Assembly: GCA_964648005.1 (NCBI GenBank)
Contig: CAZYKR010000042.1
Location: 1-21,250, forward strand
Direction: 5' to 3'
DNA length: 21,250 bases
DNA from: JAGQTE01 sp964648005
GTDB lineage: Bacteria > Actinomycetota > Acidimicrobiia > Acidimicrobiales > Acidimicrobilacustridaceae
Shown: in pieces, positions 14,061 to 21,250 of the stretch
Layout of the letters: each line of letters opens with the position of its first letter
Numbering within the stretch: position 1 is the first letter of the stretch
Program-made: the position numbers and the translations under genes
The notes under the pieces: generated by a model
What the model was told of the DNA's origin: nothing
Seen by the model: only the letters and a program-made list of their open reading frames with translations
Database searches by the model: none

Positions 14061-14408
14061 TCAGTCCCGCTTCTCCTTGACCTTCGCGGCCTTCCCGACG
14101 CGGTCGCGCAGGTAGTACAGCTTGGCGCGGCGCACGTCGCCACGGGTCATGACTTCGATCTTGGCGACCGCCGGGGTGTGCAGCGGGAAGGTGCGCTCGA
14201 CGCCGACGCCGTAGCTCACCTTGCGCACCGTGAAGCTCTCTCGCACACCGGAGCCCTGCCGCCGGATGACGACGCCCTGGAACACCTGGATGCGCTCCTT
14301 GGAGCCCTCGACCACCCGGACGTGCACCTTCAGCGTGTCGCCGGGGCCGAACGCGGGGATGTCGTCACGAAGGTTCGTGTTGTCGACGAGATCGATGGCG
14401 GAGTTCAT
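14061..14408 (-). CDS. rplS: 50S ribosomal protein L19
   Basis: L19, at the subunit interface of the ribosome. The 115 residues include the hallmark blocks IPAFGPGDTLKVHVRVVEGSKERIQ, FQGVVIRRQGSG and VERTFPLHTPAVAKIEV, and end in a basic tail (AKVKEKRD). The ATG at 14408 follows AGGAGA at seven bases. It is downstream of trmD, in the conserved rpsP-rimM-trmD-rplS order. Downstream the usual actinobacterial lepB and rnhB are missing and DUF2469 follows directly. Confidence 0.98.
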   Translation of the reverse strand: MNSAIDLVDNTNLRDDIPAFGPGDTLKVHVRVVEGSKERIQVFQGVVIRRQGSGVRESFTVRKVSYGVGVERTFPLHTPAVAKIEVMTRGDVRRAKLYYLRDRVGKAAKVKEKRD

Positions 14409-14432
14409 TGCTGGCTCTCCTGGAGCGGTCGC

Positions 14433-14456
14433 CCACCGGCCGGATGCCTCCGGTGG
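14433..14456 (-). promoter_or_regulatory. Hairpin in the rplS leader
   Basis: CCACCGG (14433-14439) and CCGGTGG (14450-14456) form a perfect 7-bp stem with a ten-base loop in the 94-nt gap between the trmD stop and rplS. No T-run follows, so it may be a regulatory leader structure rather than a terminator; either reading is inference. Confidence 0.35.
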
Positions 14457-14502
14457 TCAAGGGCGCAAGCGTAGACAACCGATCCCGGCCCGGACAAAGC
14501 GG

Positions 14503-15261
14503 CTAGGTCGCCGGCGCTGCCCCGTCCGGATCCGCGCCTTCGTCCCACGTCGCCAGCAGCGCCTCGTCGTCGGCGCTCAGTCCGCCACGGGCCTCGATCA
14601 GATCGGGCCGGTGCGACAGCGTGCGCCGCAACGCCTGCGCCCGGCGCCAGCCGGCGATGCGCCCGTGGTCGCCGGAGCGCAGGATCTCGGGCACCTCGAG
14701 GCCCCGGTAGCTCGGCGGCTTCGTGTACTGCGGGTACTCGAGCAGGCCGTCGGCGAAGGACTCCTCACCGGCGCTGGCGTCGTTTCCCATCACGCCGGGC
14801 ACCAGGCGACCGACGGCCTCGAGGACCACCAGTGCCGCCACCTCGCCCCCGGCGAGCACGTAGTCGCCGACGGACAGCTCGTCGTCGACCAGGTGGCGCC
14901 GGACCCGCTCGTCGATGCCTTCGTACCGGCCGCACAGGAGGCTGAAGCCGTCCGAGTCGGCCAGGGTGCGGGCCATCGCCTGGTCGAGGCGACGCCCACC
15001 CGGCCCCAACAGGAACAGCGGACGCGGCGGATCCACGGCGTCGACCGTGTCGAAGATCGGGCCTGGCATCAGCACCATGCCGGCGCCGCCGCCGTAGGGC
15101 GTGTCGTCGACCGAGCGGTGCACGTCGGTCGTGGCGGCGCGCAGGTCGTGGACCCGTACGTCGAGCAGGCCCCGGGTGCGCGCCCGGCCGAGCAGGCTGG
15201 TGGAGGCGAAGCCGTCGATGAGCTCGGGGAAGATGGTCAGGACGTCGATGCGCAGGGCCAT
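14503..15261 (-). CDS. trmD: tRNA (guanine-N1-)-methyltransferase TrmD
   Basis: SAM-dependent enzyme that makes m1G37 in tRNAs reading CNN codons, preventing +1 frameshifts. The 252 residues show the SPOUT fold: MALRIDVLTIFPELIDGF at the start, DDTPYGGGAGMVLMP (52-66), GRYEGIDERV (111-120) and the knot GDYVLAGGEVAA (132-143), then GLLEYPQYTKP (172-182) and PEILRSGDHGRIAGWRR. All conserved blocks are intact. It starts ten bases after the rimM stop and is followed by rplS. Confidence 0.97.
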   Translation of the reverse strand: MALRIDVLTIFPELIDGFASTSLLGRARTRGLLDVRVHDLRAATTDVHRSVDDTPYGGGAGMVLMPGPIFDTVDAVDPPRPLFLLGPGGRRLDQAMARTLADSDGFSLLCGRYEGIDERVRRHLVDDELSVGDYVLAGGEVAALVVLEAVGRLVPGVMGNDASAGEESFADGLLEYPQYTKPPSYRGLEVPEILRSGDHGRIAGWRRAQALRRTLSHRPDLIEARGGLSADDEALLATWDEGADPDGAAPAT

Positions 15262-15271
15262 CGTCGCCGCC

Positions 15272-15763
15272 TCACTCGTAGATCTCGAACAGACCGGCGG
15301 GCGGGTCGACCCGCAGGGCGCCGTCGTCGGTCCAGCCCTCGACGAACGTCAGGGGCACGAGCGCGCCGCTGTCGAGCTCGAGCAGGTCGGCGGCGGGGTT
15401 GTCGATGACGGCCACCACGGTGCCGCGCGCGACCCCGTCGACGGTGACGACGCGCGCGCCGAACAGCTCGTGGATCCACAACGCCTCGTCGTCCTCGATG
15501 GGCTCGGCGAGCAACGTGCGGCCGCGCAGCTCGTCGGCGGCGGTGCGGTCGTCGACGCCGACGAAGTGCACGATGAACCGGTCCTGATGCGGTCGGGCGG
15601 TGGCGACCTCGAGCGTGGCGGGCGGGCTCGGCTGGACGGACAGCACCGATCCGACGGCGAGGCGCGCCTCGACGTCGGTCACGAGCGACACCAGCAGGTC
15701 GCCGCGCACCCCGTGGGGCTTGTGGATGCGGCCAACCTCGAGGAGGTGTTCGTCGTCCGCCAT
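15272..15763 (-). CDS. rimM: 16S rRNA processing factor RimM
   Basis: RimM assists maturation of the 30S head, binding S19. The 163-residue product has the N-terminal RimM beta-barrel (LLEVGRIHKPHGVRGDLLV, about 7-25) and the C-terminal PRC-barrel (LWIHELFGARVVTVDG, then DNPAADLLELDSG and VPLTFVE). Length is normal. The ATG at 15763 lies 25 nt from the KH-domain gene's stop, in the usual rpsP-khpA-rimM-trmD order. Confidence 0.95.
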   Translation of the reverse strand: MADDEHLLEVGRIHKPHGVRGDLLVSLVTDVEARLAVGSVLSVQPSPPATLEVATARPHQDRFIVHFVGVDDRTAADELRGRTLLAEPIEDDEALWIHELFGARVVTVDGVARGTVVAVIDNPAADLLELDSGALVPLTFVEGWTDDGALRVDPPAGLFEIYE

Positions 15764-15788
15764 GCGGGCGCCCGACGTCTCCGGACGA

Positions 15789-16061
15789 TCAGTCGACGAA
15801 CTCGACGTCGACCTCGACGCCGTCGCGAGCGGCCGCGGCGCGCACGACCTGGCGGATCGCCTGGGCGACCCGACCCCGCTTGCCGATGACCCGACCCATG
15901 TCGTCGCGTGCGACCGACACGTTCAGCGCCAGCCGGCGACCGCCCTCGTCGAGCTCGATCTCGACGGCGTCGGGGTCCTCGACGAGCGACTCCACGATGA
16001 ACTCCAGGACGTTGCGGGCGGTTGCCGCCTCGACCTGGTTGGCATCGTCGGCGTCACTCAC
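15789..16061 (-). CDS. khpA: KH-domain RNA-binding protein KhpA
   Basis: A 90-residue single-KH protein of the KhpA/YlqC family, which binds RNA together with KhpB in Gram-positive bacteria. The GxxG loop is GKRG at 60-63 within DDMGRVIGKRGRVAQAIR. The N-terminus (to about 15) is acidic and variable. The GTG start overlaps the rpsP stop (GTGA), so translation is likely coupled to S16 synthesis. Confidence 0.93.
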   Translation of the reverse strand: MSDADDANQVEAATARNVLEFIVESLVEDPDAVEIELDEGGRRLALNVSVARDDMGRVIGKRGRVAQAIRQVVRAAAARDGVEVDVEFVD

Positions 16062-16336
16062 GATGCGGCCTTCTGCCCCTTGGCGGCTTCGAACTGCTCG
16101 TAGGCACCGCAGATGTGCAGGAGCTTGGTGACCCGTTCGGTCGGCTGGGCACCCTTGAGGAGCCAGGCCACGGCCTTGTCGTTGTCGACGACGATCTCGG
16201 AGGGCTCGCTGCGAGGGTTGTAGTGACCGAGGATCTCGATGAACCGGCCGTCGCGCGGCGACCGCGCGTCCGCAGCGACGATGCGATACGTCGGCTGCTT
16301 CTTCTTGCCCATCCGCATCAGGCGGAGCTTGACCAC
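16058..16336 (-). CDS. rpsP: 30S ribosomal protein S16
   Basis: S16 of the small subunit. The 92 residues read VVKLRLMRMGKKKQPTYRIV at the start, followed by ARSPRDGRFIEILGHYNPR and a C-terminal AKGQKAAS extension. The start is GTG at 16336, chosen because S16 begins MVKLRL; the frame is open to 16543 but those residues are not S16-like. The Shine-Dalgarno is weak (a GAGAGA run). It begins the rpsP-khpA-rimM-trmD-rplS series and is separated from ffh by 130 nt. Confidence 0.97.
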   Translation of the reverse strand: MVKLRLMRMGKKKQPTYRIVAADARSPRDGRFIEILGHYNPRSEPSEIVVDNDKAVAWLLKGAQPTERVTKLLHICGAYEQFEAAKGQKAAS

Positions 16337-16374
16337 GATGTTCTCTCTCTCAGATCTCGGTGCACGGACCGTCT

Positions 16375-16389
16375 GGGGGCGACTCCCCC
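16375..16389 (-). promoter_or_regulatory. Hairpin in the ffh-rpsP gap
   Basis: GGGGG-cgact-CCCCC, a 5-bp all-GC stem in the 130-nt gap between the ffh stop and rpsP. It could be an ffh terminator or part of an rpsP leader; there is no T-run. Nothing else definite is seen in the gap. Confidence 0.25.
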
Positions 16390-16466
16390 GTGTTGGCGGC
16401 GCTCCATGGTGCTCTCCCGCAGCCCACCGATGCAACCCGCGAGGCTGATCGGCGCCCGACGACGGC

Positions 16467-18008
16467 TCAGCGGTCGGGCTCGCCGAAGCCCTCGAAACCC
16501 TCCGGCAGACCCAGCGCGCGGGGATCGAAGGCGGCGTCGCCACCGCCGTCGAGCCCGGGAAGCGACAAGCCGGACTTCTTGGGGGTCACGCGTCCTCCGC
16601 CCTTGGGGGTGACGCGACCGCCGCCGCGCGGCGTCGTGCGACCCCCCGCCGGCACGGCGCGCCCGCCGCCCGGTCCCTTGCGCTTGCCCTTGGCCTCCTT
16701 GCGGCCCTTGCGGAGCCGCTTGGAGCCGAGGCCGAAGGACTGCTTCATGATGTGCTGCATCTGCTTGAACTGCGTCAGCAGGTTGGCGACGTCTTGAGCC
16801 TGCATGCCGCAGCCGGCGGCGATGCGGGCGCGGCGCGAGGCGTCGATGATGTCGGGGGCGCGCCGCTCCGCCGGGGTCATCGAGTGGATGATGCCCTCGA
16901 CGCGGGCCAGCTCACGATCGTCGATCTCGGTGTTGCGCAGCTCCTTGGGGATGCCGGGCAGCATCTTGACGATGTTGTTCAGCGGGCCCATCTTCTTGAC
17001 CTGCTGCATCTGGCTCAGGAAGTCGTCGAGGGTGAATTCGCCCTCGAGCAGCTTGGCGGCCGCCGCCTCGGCCTCGTCCTTCTCGAAGGCCTCCTCGGCC
17101 TGCTCGATCAGGGTGAGCATGTCGCCCATGCCGAGGATGCGACCGGCGAGGCGGTCCGGGTGGAAGAGGTCGAACTCCTTGAGCTTCTCCCCCGTCGACG
17201 CGAAGGCGATCGGCCGGCCGACGACCTCCTTGACCGAGAGCGCCGCGCCGCCGCGGGCGTCGCCGTCGAGCTTGGTCAGGATGACGCCGTCGAGCTCGAG
17301 CGTCTGGTGGAACGCCTCGGCCGTGGTGACGGCGTCCTGGCCGGTCATGGCGTCGATGACGAGGAACGTGTAGTGCGGTTGGGTGACCTCGGAGATCTGG
17401 CGCACCTGCTCCATGAGCTCGGCGTCGATGGCGAGGCGGCCGGCGGTGTCGACGATGACGACGTCGCGCCCGAGCCGCTTGGCCTCGTCCATGGCCGAGC
17501 GGGCCACCTGCACCGGGTCGGTCGCCTCGGAGAACACCGGGACCTCGACCTGGCGGCCGAGCGTGCGCAGCTGCTCGACGGCGGCGGGTCGCTGGAGGTC
17601 GGCGCCGACCAGCATCGGGTTGCGTCCCTGGGCCTTGAACCAGCGGGCGAGCTTGGCCGACGTCGTCGTCTTGCCGGCGCCCTGGAGGCCGGCCATCAGC
17701 ACGACCGTGGGGGGCTTCGAGGCGTAGGTGATCTTGAGCGTCTCGCCGCCGAGCGTGGCGACGAGCTCGTCGTGGACCGCCTTGACGACCTGCTCGTACG
17801 GGTTGAGCGCCTTGGACAGCTCGGCGCCGGCGAGCTGCTCGCGCAGGCGTGCGACGAAGCCCTTGACGACCGTGAAGTTGACGTCGGCCTCGAGGAGGGC
17901 GACGCGGATCTCCTTGAGGACCTCGTCGACGTCCTCGGCGGTCAGGACACCGCGCCCGCGGATGCGGGAGAAGATCGAATCGAGCCGGTCGGAAAGTGCC
18001 TCGAACAT
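16467..18008 (-). CDS. ffh: Signal recognition particle protein Ffh
   Basis: SRP GTPase that binds 4.5S RNA and emerging signal sequences and docks with FtsY. The 513 residues comprise the N domain (1-95), the G domain with G1 GLQGAGKTTT (107-116), DTAGR (187-191), TKLDGDARGG (245-254) and GEKLKEFDLF, and the methionine-rich M domain (about 300-425: MLTLIEQ, FLSQMQQVKKMGPL, SRRARIAAGCGMQAQDVANLLTQFKQM). A tail of nearly 90 residues follows, far longer than in model Ffh: a Lys/Arg-rich part (429-444), four Gly-Gly-Arg-x-x-Pro repeats (447-478) and an acidic end. The RNA-binding loop has GCGM where SGT is common. The ATG at 18008 is standard. Confidence 0.96.
   Translation of the reverse strand: MFEALSDRLDSIFSRIRGRGVLTAEDVDEVLKEIRVALLEADVNFTVVKGFVARLREQLAGAELSKALNPYEQVVKAVHDELVATLGGETLKITYASKPPTVVLMAGLQGAGKTTTSAKLARWFKAQGRNPMLVGADLQRPAAVEQLRTLGRQVEVPVFSEATDPVQVARSAMDEAKRLGRDVVIVDTAGRLAIDAELMEQVRQISEVTQPHYTFLVIDAMTGQDAVTTAEAFHQTLELDGVILTKLDGDARGGAALSVKEVVGRPIAFASTGEKLKEFDLFHPDRLAGRILGMGDMLTLIEQAEEAFEKDEAEAAAAKLLEGEFTLDDFLSQMQQVKKMGPLNNIVKMLPGIPKELRNTEIDDRELARVEGIIHSMTPAERRAPDIIDASRRARIAAGCGMQAQDVANLLTQFKQMQHIMKQSFGLGSKRLRKGRKEAKGKRKGPGGGRAVPAGGRTTPRGGGRVTPKGGGRVTPKKSGLSLPGLDGGGDAAFDPRALGLPEGFEGFGEPDR
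16575..16670. repeat. Repeat encoding GGGR-xTP units in the Ffh tail
   Basis: Four degenerate units of about 24 bp encode GGGRAVPA, GGRTTPR, GGGRVTPK and GGGRVTPKK (Ffh residues 447-478). The last two are nearly identical at DNA level, indicating recent duplication. Confidence 0.7.
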
Positions 18009-18052
18009 GGGAGGGCGAGCCTACCGTGCGAGCGTTCGAGCGCCGAACGGGC

Positions 18053-18580
18053 TCACGACGGCGGCGCGCCGTCCTCGGCGGCGGTGTCGGCTGCCGCGGG
18101 CTCGTCGGGCGCCTCGATGACCAGGTCGTCGTGGACGTGGTCGACGCCGGGCACGGCGCGCGCCGTCGCCACCAGGTGCTCGCGGGCGTCCTCGTGCGGC
18201 ACCGTCCCGCGCAGGGTCACCCCGGCTGCCCCGTCGACGGCCACCGTCGGTTGCGGCAGGTGCCAGGTGCGCGGCGCATGCGACAGCTCGAAGGTGACCC
18301 GGTCGGCCAGGCCGGCGTCGGGCGCCGCCGACGGCCGGATGAGGCCCACCAGCTTGGCCCGCAGCACCCGTCCGGGAACCGGCGCCAGGAGCAGCCCGGC
18401 GATGAACCCGATCTTGAGCAGGGCGATGCGTCGCCAGCCCAGCCGGCGGGTGGCGGCGACGCCGACCCGCACCGGTGCCCGACCGGCGGTGCGTCCGGCG
18501 CGGAACGCCAGCCCCACGACCTCGAGCGCCAGCTTGATGGGCAGCCACACCACCCGGATGAGGACACGGATCACGACCAT
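18053..18580 (-). CDS. BON-domain membrane-associated protein
   Basis: A 175-residue protein lying between ftsY and ffh. The N-terminus has a hydrophobic or amphipathic helix (about 3-28), a basic linker and a second hydrophobic segment (about 55-68). Residues 90-155 form a BON-like alpha-beta domain (DRVTFELSHAP, GVTLRGTVPHEDAREHLVATARAVPGVDHVHDDLVI), a fold linked to phospholipid binding. The last 20 residues are Ala/Asp/Glu-rich. The start has an excellent AAGGAG five bases upstream. It is 25 nt downstream of ftsY and 44 nt upstream of ffh, so it is probably transcribed with the SRP genes; a role there is conjecture. Confidence 0.78.
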   Translation of the reverse strand: MVVIRVLIRVVWLPIKLALEVVGLAFRAGRTAGRAPVRVGVAATRRLGWRRIALLKIGFIAGLLLAPVPGRVLRAKLVGLIRPSAAPDAGLADRVTFELSHAPRTWHLPQPTVAVDGAAGVTLRGTVPHEDAREHLVATARAVPGVDHVHDDLVIEAPDEPAAADTAAEDGAPPS

Positions 18581-18605
18581 CAGAACTCCTTCGAGGCCGG
18601 CGGGG

Positions 18606-19859
18606 TCAGGCGAACAGCGCGTCGACGAACTCGTCGACGTCGAAGGGCACGAGGTCCTCGGCGGACTCGCCGAGACCGACCAGCTTCACCGGGATGCCCA
18701 GGTTCTGCTGGATGGCGAAGACGATGCCGCCCTTGGCGGAGCCGTCGAGCTTGGTGAGCACCACCCCGGTGATCTCCACCGCCTCGGTGAACTGCTGCGC
18801 CTGCACCAGGCCGTTCTGGCCGGTGGTGGCGTCGAGCACCAGGAGCACCTCGGTCACCGTGCCGGCACCCTTGTCGGCGACGCGGCGCACCTTGCGCAGC
18901 TCCTCCATCAGGTTGACCTTGGTGTGCAGCCGTCCGGCCGTGTCCGCCAGCACCAGATCGGCGCCGCGTGCGGCCGCCGACTCGATGGCATCGAAGATGA
19001 CGGCGCTGGGGTCACCGCCCTCGTTGCCGCGCACGCACTCGGCGCCGCAGCGGTCCGCCCACATCTGGAGCTGCTCGGCTGCCGCGGCGCGGAACGTGTC
19101 GCCCGCAGCCATGACGACGGTGCGCCCGTCGTCGATCTCGCGCTTGCCGAGCTTGCCGATGGTCGTCGTCTTGCCGACACCGTTGACGCCGACGAAGAGC
19201 CACACCGTCGGCGCCTCCTCGGCGAAGGCGAGGTCTCGGGCCGACACCGTGGTGAGCCGGAGCTTCATCTCGTCCTTGAGGGCGTCGAGCAACTGCTCGC
19301 CGTCGGTGAGGCCTTCGGCCTTGACGCGCCCCTGGAGGTGCTCGATCAGGTCGCTCGTGGCCTCGACCCCGACGTCGGCGCCGATCAGCGCTGCCTCGAG
19401 GTCGTCCCACGTCTCGTCGTCGATCTTGGCCTTGCGCAGCGACCCGAAGACACCCGAGAGCTTGTCGCGTGCCTTGCCGAGCCGGTCGCGGAACCGCGGC
19501 TTGGGCGGCGCCTCGACCGGCGGCTCGGCGACCTCGACGTCGGCATCGGCCGGCGCCAGGGCCTCCTCCACCGCAGCGGCCAGGTCGTCGGGCACCTCGA
19601 CCGGTGGCGTCGGGGCCTCGACACCACCCTTGCCCTCGGCCAGCCGTTCGGCGGCCTCACGCTCGAGGCGCTCGCGCTCCTCGATGCGCTCGAGCATCTG
19701 CGCCCGCTGGTCCTCGACGTCGGCCCGGATGGACGGCGTCAGCTTGGGCGACTCGGGCGGCGGCTCGAGGCCGGTGCGGGTGCGGCGGCGCCGCACGACG
19801 AGCCCGGCGCTGACCCCGACGATGACAGCCAGCACGGCGATGATGATCAACAGCTCCAT
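18606..19859 (-). CDS. ftsY: SRP receptor FtsY
   Basis: Membrane receptor GTPase for the SRP. The 417-residue product begins with a genuine transmembrane helix (MELLIIIAVLAVIVGVSAGL), as in other actinobacterial FtsY, followed by RRRR, a charged linker (45-75 coiled-coil-like; 80-118 acidic and proline-rich), and the NG domain: G1 GVNGVGKTTT (224-233), DTFRAAA (254-260), DTAGR (306-310), TKLDGSAKGG (369-378) and GLGESAEDL (395-403). All GTPase motifs are intact. The ATG at 19859 gives the canonical N-terminus although its Shine-Dalgarno is weak; an in-frame ATG at 19880 would add seven residues. No smc gene precedes it, unlike in mycobacteria. Confidence 0.96.
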   Translation of the reverse strand: MELLIIIAVLAVIVGVSAGLVVRRRRTRTGLEPPPESPKLTPSIRADVEDQRAQMLERIEERERLEREAAERLAEGKGGVEAPTPPVEVPDDLAAAVEEALAPADADVEVAEPPVEAPPKPRFRDRLGKARDKLSGVFGSLRKAKIDDETWDDLEAALIGADVGVEATSDLIEHLQGRVKAEGLTDGEQLLDALKDEMKLRLTTVSARDLAFAEEAPTVWLFVGVNGVGKTTTIGKLGKREIDDGRTVVMAAGDTFRAAAAEQLQMWADRCGAECVRGNEGGDPSAVIFDAIESAAARGADLVLADTAGRLHTKVNLMEELRKVRRVADKGAGTVTEVLLVLDATTGQNGLVQAQQFTEAVEITGVVLTKLDGSAKGGIVFAIQQNLGIPVKLVGLGESAEDLVPFDVDEFVDALFA

Positions 19860-19937
19860 AGCGGGAGGCAGCCTACCCATCAGGTAGCCGCACGCTCCGA
19901 GGCGACCATGGCGGGGAGGCACCAGGCCCGAACGTGA

Positions 19938-19969
19938 GAGGAGGGCGCACCCGCAGGTGCACCCTCCTC
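19938..19969 (-). terminator. Strong hairpin between htrA-like gene and ftsY
   Basis: GAGGAGGG (19938-19945) pairs with CCCTCCTC (19962-19969), and inside that GCACC (19947-19951) pairs with GGTGC (19956-19960) around a CGCA loop; the only flaw is one C-A mismatch. It lies 77 nt downstream of the protease stop and 78 nt upstream of ftsY. It lacks a proper T-run, so it is best read as a GC-rich actinobacterial-style terminator for the protease gene. The rest of the 186-nt gap shows nothing further. Confidence 0.55.
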
Positions 19970-20045
19970 ATCGCGACGAGCAGCTGGCCGGACCCCCTTC
20001 CGCTGCACGACCTGCTGTCGCCACATCTGTTGGCTGGCCGGTGGG

Positions 20046-21227
20046 TCAGGGGCGGGCCCCGAGCGTCACCGTCAGCGTTGTCGAGCTGCCTGAGCGCACG
20101 ATCTCGACCTCGATGGTCTCGCCGGGGCTGCGGCCGGCGATCCGGGCCGCTAGGTCGTCGGGCGCCCGCACCGCCTCGCCGTCGACGGCGACGATCACGT
20201 CGCCCTCGTCGAGGCCGGCCTCGGCGGCGGGGGTGTTGCGGTCGATCGAGTCGACCATGGCGCCGGGCGAGCCGTCGTCGGTGCTGGTGGTGCGCACCCC
20301 GAGGTAGCCCTTGTCCAGGGACTCGCCGGCGACGATGCGGTCGGCCACCTCCATGGCGGTGTCGATCGGGATGGCGAAGCCGATGCCGCTGTTGTCACCC
20401 GAGGTCGAGTAGATGCTGGCGTTGATGCCGATCAGCTCGCCCTTGCGGTTGGCGAGCGCGCCACCCGAGTTGCCTGGGTTGATCGGGGCGTCGGTCTGGA
20501 TCATGGCGACAGCCACGCCCGACTCCCCGTCGACCGGACGGTCGACCGCCGAGACGATGCCGGCGGTCACGGTCTGCTGGAGCCCGAACGGGCTGCCCAG
20601 GGCCACGGCCATCTGCCCGACCTCGGCGTCGGTGGTGGCCAGCGTCGCCGCCACCAGGTTGGGATGATCGACCTGCACGACGGCGATGTCGGCCTCGGGA
20701 TCGGCGCCGAGCACCTGACCCTCGACCCGGCTGCCGTCGGCGAAGCGCACGCCGACCTCGCTGTTGTCGCCGACGACGTGGGCGTTGGTGACGATGAGCC
20801 CGCCGGCGTCGTAGACGACGCCGCTGCCGAGGCCCTGTTCCTCTTCGATCTGCACGACCGCCGGGCTGAGCGATGTCGCCACGGCGGCGACCGGTTCGAT
20901 GTCGTCGGTCACGACCACCGGCGTCTGGCCGGCGCTGGTCTGGGTGACGACCGGCTCGGAGCTCGGCTCGCCGACGAGGTCCCGTGCCGTCCAGCCGAGG
21001 CCGGCGAGACCGGTGGCGACGACGGCGGCGAGCACCACGCGCCCCCCGTTCCCCCTCCGCTTGGGAGGAGTGGGAGGAGTGAAGGGGGACGGGGGCGCGG
21101 GTGTCGGTGGGCCGACCGTGGGGGGGACCCATCCGAGATGGTCGGTGGAGCCGCCGGTGAGCGGCGGGGCCGTGGCCGGCTCGGACGGCCAGGCGAAACC
21201 GGTGCGATCCAGCGTGGGGGCGGTCAT
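20046..21227 (-). CDS. HtrA/DegP-like trypsin-type serine protease with PDZ domain
   Basis: A 393-residue membrane-anchored protease. A proline-rich cytoplasmic N-terminus (about 1-60, with PPTPAPPSPFTPPTPPKRR) leads to one transmembrane segment (about 63-80), a short linker, and the trypsin domain (about 112-300) with H150 (VTNAHVV), D180 (EADIAVVQV) and S254 (PGNSGGAL), and the substrate loop GSPFGLQQTVTAGIVS. A single PDZ domain fills about 305-392 (GYLGVRT, AGLDEGDVIVAVDG). This architecture is standard for actinobacterial envelope quality-control proteases such as PepD/HtrA. The ATG at 21227 has a GGAGAG nine bases upstream. Any gene further upstream lies outside the window. Confidence 0.94.
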   Translation of the reverse strand: MTAPTLDRTGFAWPSEPATAPPLTGGSTDHLGWVPPTVGPPTPAPPSPFTPPTPPKRRGNGGRVVLAAVVATGLAGLGWTARDLVGEPSSEPVVTQTSAGQTPVVVTDDIEPVAAVATSLSPAVVQIEEEQGLGSGVVYDAGGLIVTNAHVVGDNSEVGVRFADGSRVEGQVLGADPEADIAVVQVDHPNLVAATLATTDAEVGQMAVALGSPFGLQQTVTAGIVSAVDRPVDGESGVAVAMIQTDAPINPGNSGGALANRKGELIGINASIYSTSGDNSGIGFAIPIDTAMEVADRIVAGESLDKGYLGVRTTSTDDGSPGAMVDSIDRNTPAAEAGLDEGDVIVAVDGEAVRAPDDLAARIAGRSPGETIEVEIVRSGSSTTLTVTLGARP

Positions 21228-21250
21228 CTCGTCGGTCTCTCCGTCGGGGC

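Noticed and set aside
16318..16407. Possible 29-codon upstream open frame overlapping the rpsP start
   Set aside because: It has an ATG and a GGAGAG upstream, but the peptide is featureless and nothing shows it is translated; S16 leaders do not usually hold such a frame.
16752..19937. A 1061-codon plus-strand open frame opposite ffh, the BON gene and ftsY
   Set aside because: It is the antisense shadow of three clear genes, with Leu/Asp/Gly/Glu-rich translation and no recognisable motif.
1..21250. CRISPR array, tRNA or rRNA gene, insertion sequence or prophage
   Set aside because: I looked for regular spaced repeats, tRNA-like stems and transposase motifs and saw none; XerC is the only recombinase and is a housekeeping type.

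Overview
This is a very GC-rich stretch from an actinobacterial chromosome. The strongest clue is gene order. On the minus strand, reading from high to low coordinates, it runs ftsY, ffh, rpsP, a KH-domain RNA-binding gene, rimM, trmD, rplS, a DUF2469 gene, a UPF0102 (YraN) gene, comM, dprA, xerC, a WhiG/FliA sigma factor, an M23-like exoprotein, rpsB and tsf. That is the housekeeping cluster familiar from Mycobacterium and Streptomyces. DUF2469 and the small zinc-binding protein at 12347-12568 are families I associate with Actinobacteria. Frequent GTG starts, Thr/Ala/Pro-rich exoproteins and the loss of some neighbours usual in mycobacteria suggest a deep lineage such as Acidimicrobiia; that last step is inference.

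Layout. 1-3608: tsf (first codons only), rpsB, a degenerate LytM/M23 membrane protein, the sigma factor and xerC, all minus. 3609-5139: one plus-strand gene of the 4-hydroxyphenylacetate 3-hydroxylase family, behind a perfect 16-bp palindrome and a possibly leaderless promoter. 5154-7807: dprA and comM, overlapping by 4 nt. 7924-13268: an accessory block absent from the textbook cluster. It has a three-gene minus operon (two Ala-Pro-repeat exported proteins, one ending in a Glu/Asp/His tail, plus a ferric-reductase-like haem b membrane protein), a divergent OmpR-type response regulator and histidine kinase, a lipoprotein cytochrome c, a tiny membrane protein overlapping a zinc-binding protein, and a histidine phosphatase. 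A tandem hairpin repeat closes the block. 13313-19859: the ribosome maturation and SRP targeting genes (yraN, DUF2469, rplS, trmD, rimM, khpA, rpsP, ffh, a BON-domain membrane protein, ftsY). 20046-21227: a trypsin-like HtrA protease, separated from ftsY by a strong hairpin.

How the parts fit. The minus-strand backbone supplies translation (S2, EF-Ts, S16, L19, and tRNA and 16S maturation by TrmD and RimM), co-translational membrane targeting (Ffh, FtsY), DNA uptake and recombination (ComM, DprA), and chromosome dimer resolution (XerC). Several junctions are 4-nt stop/start overlaps (comM/dprA, rpsP/khpA, response regulator/kinase, small membrane protein/zinc protein), which suggests translational coupling. 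The accessory block looks like an envelope redox or metal module with its own two-component system. It is the best candidate here for an incompletely described system. There is no tRNA, rRNA, CRISPR array, insertion sequence or prophage gene that I can see, and no gene-free stretch longer than about 190 nt.
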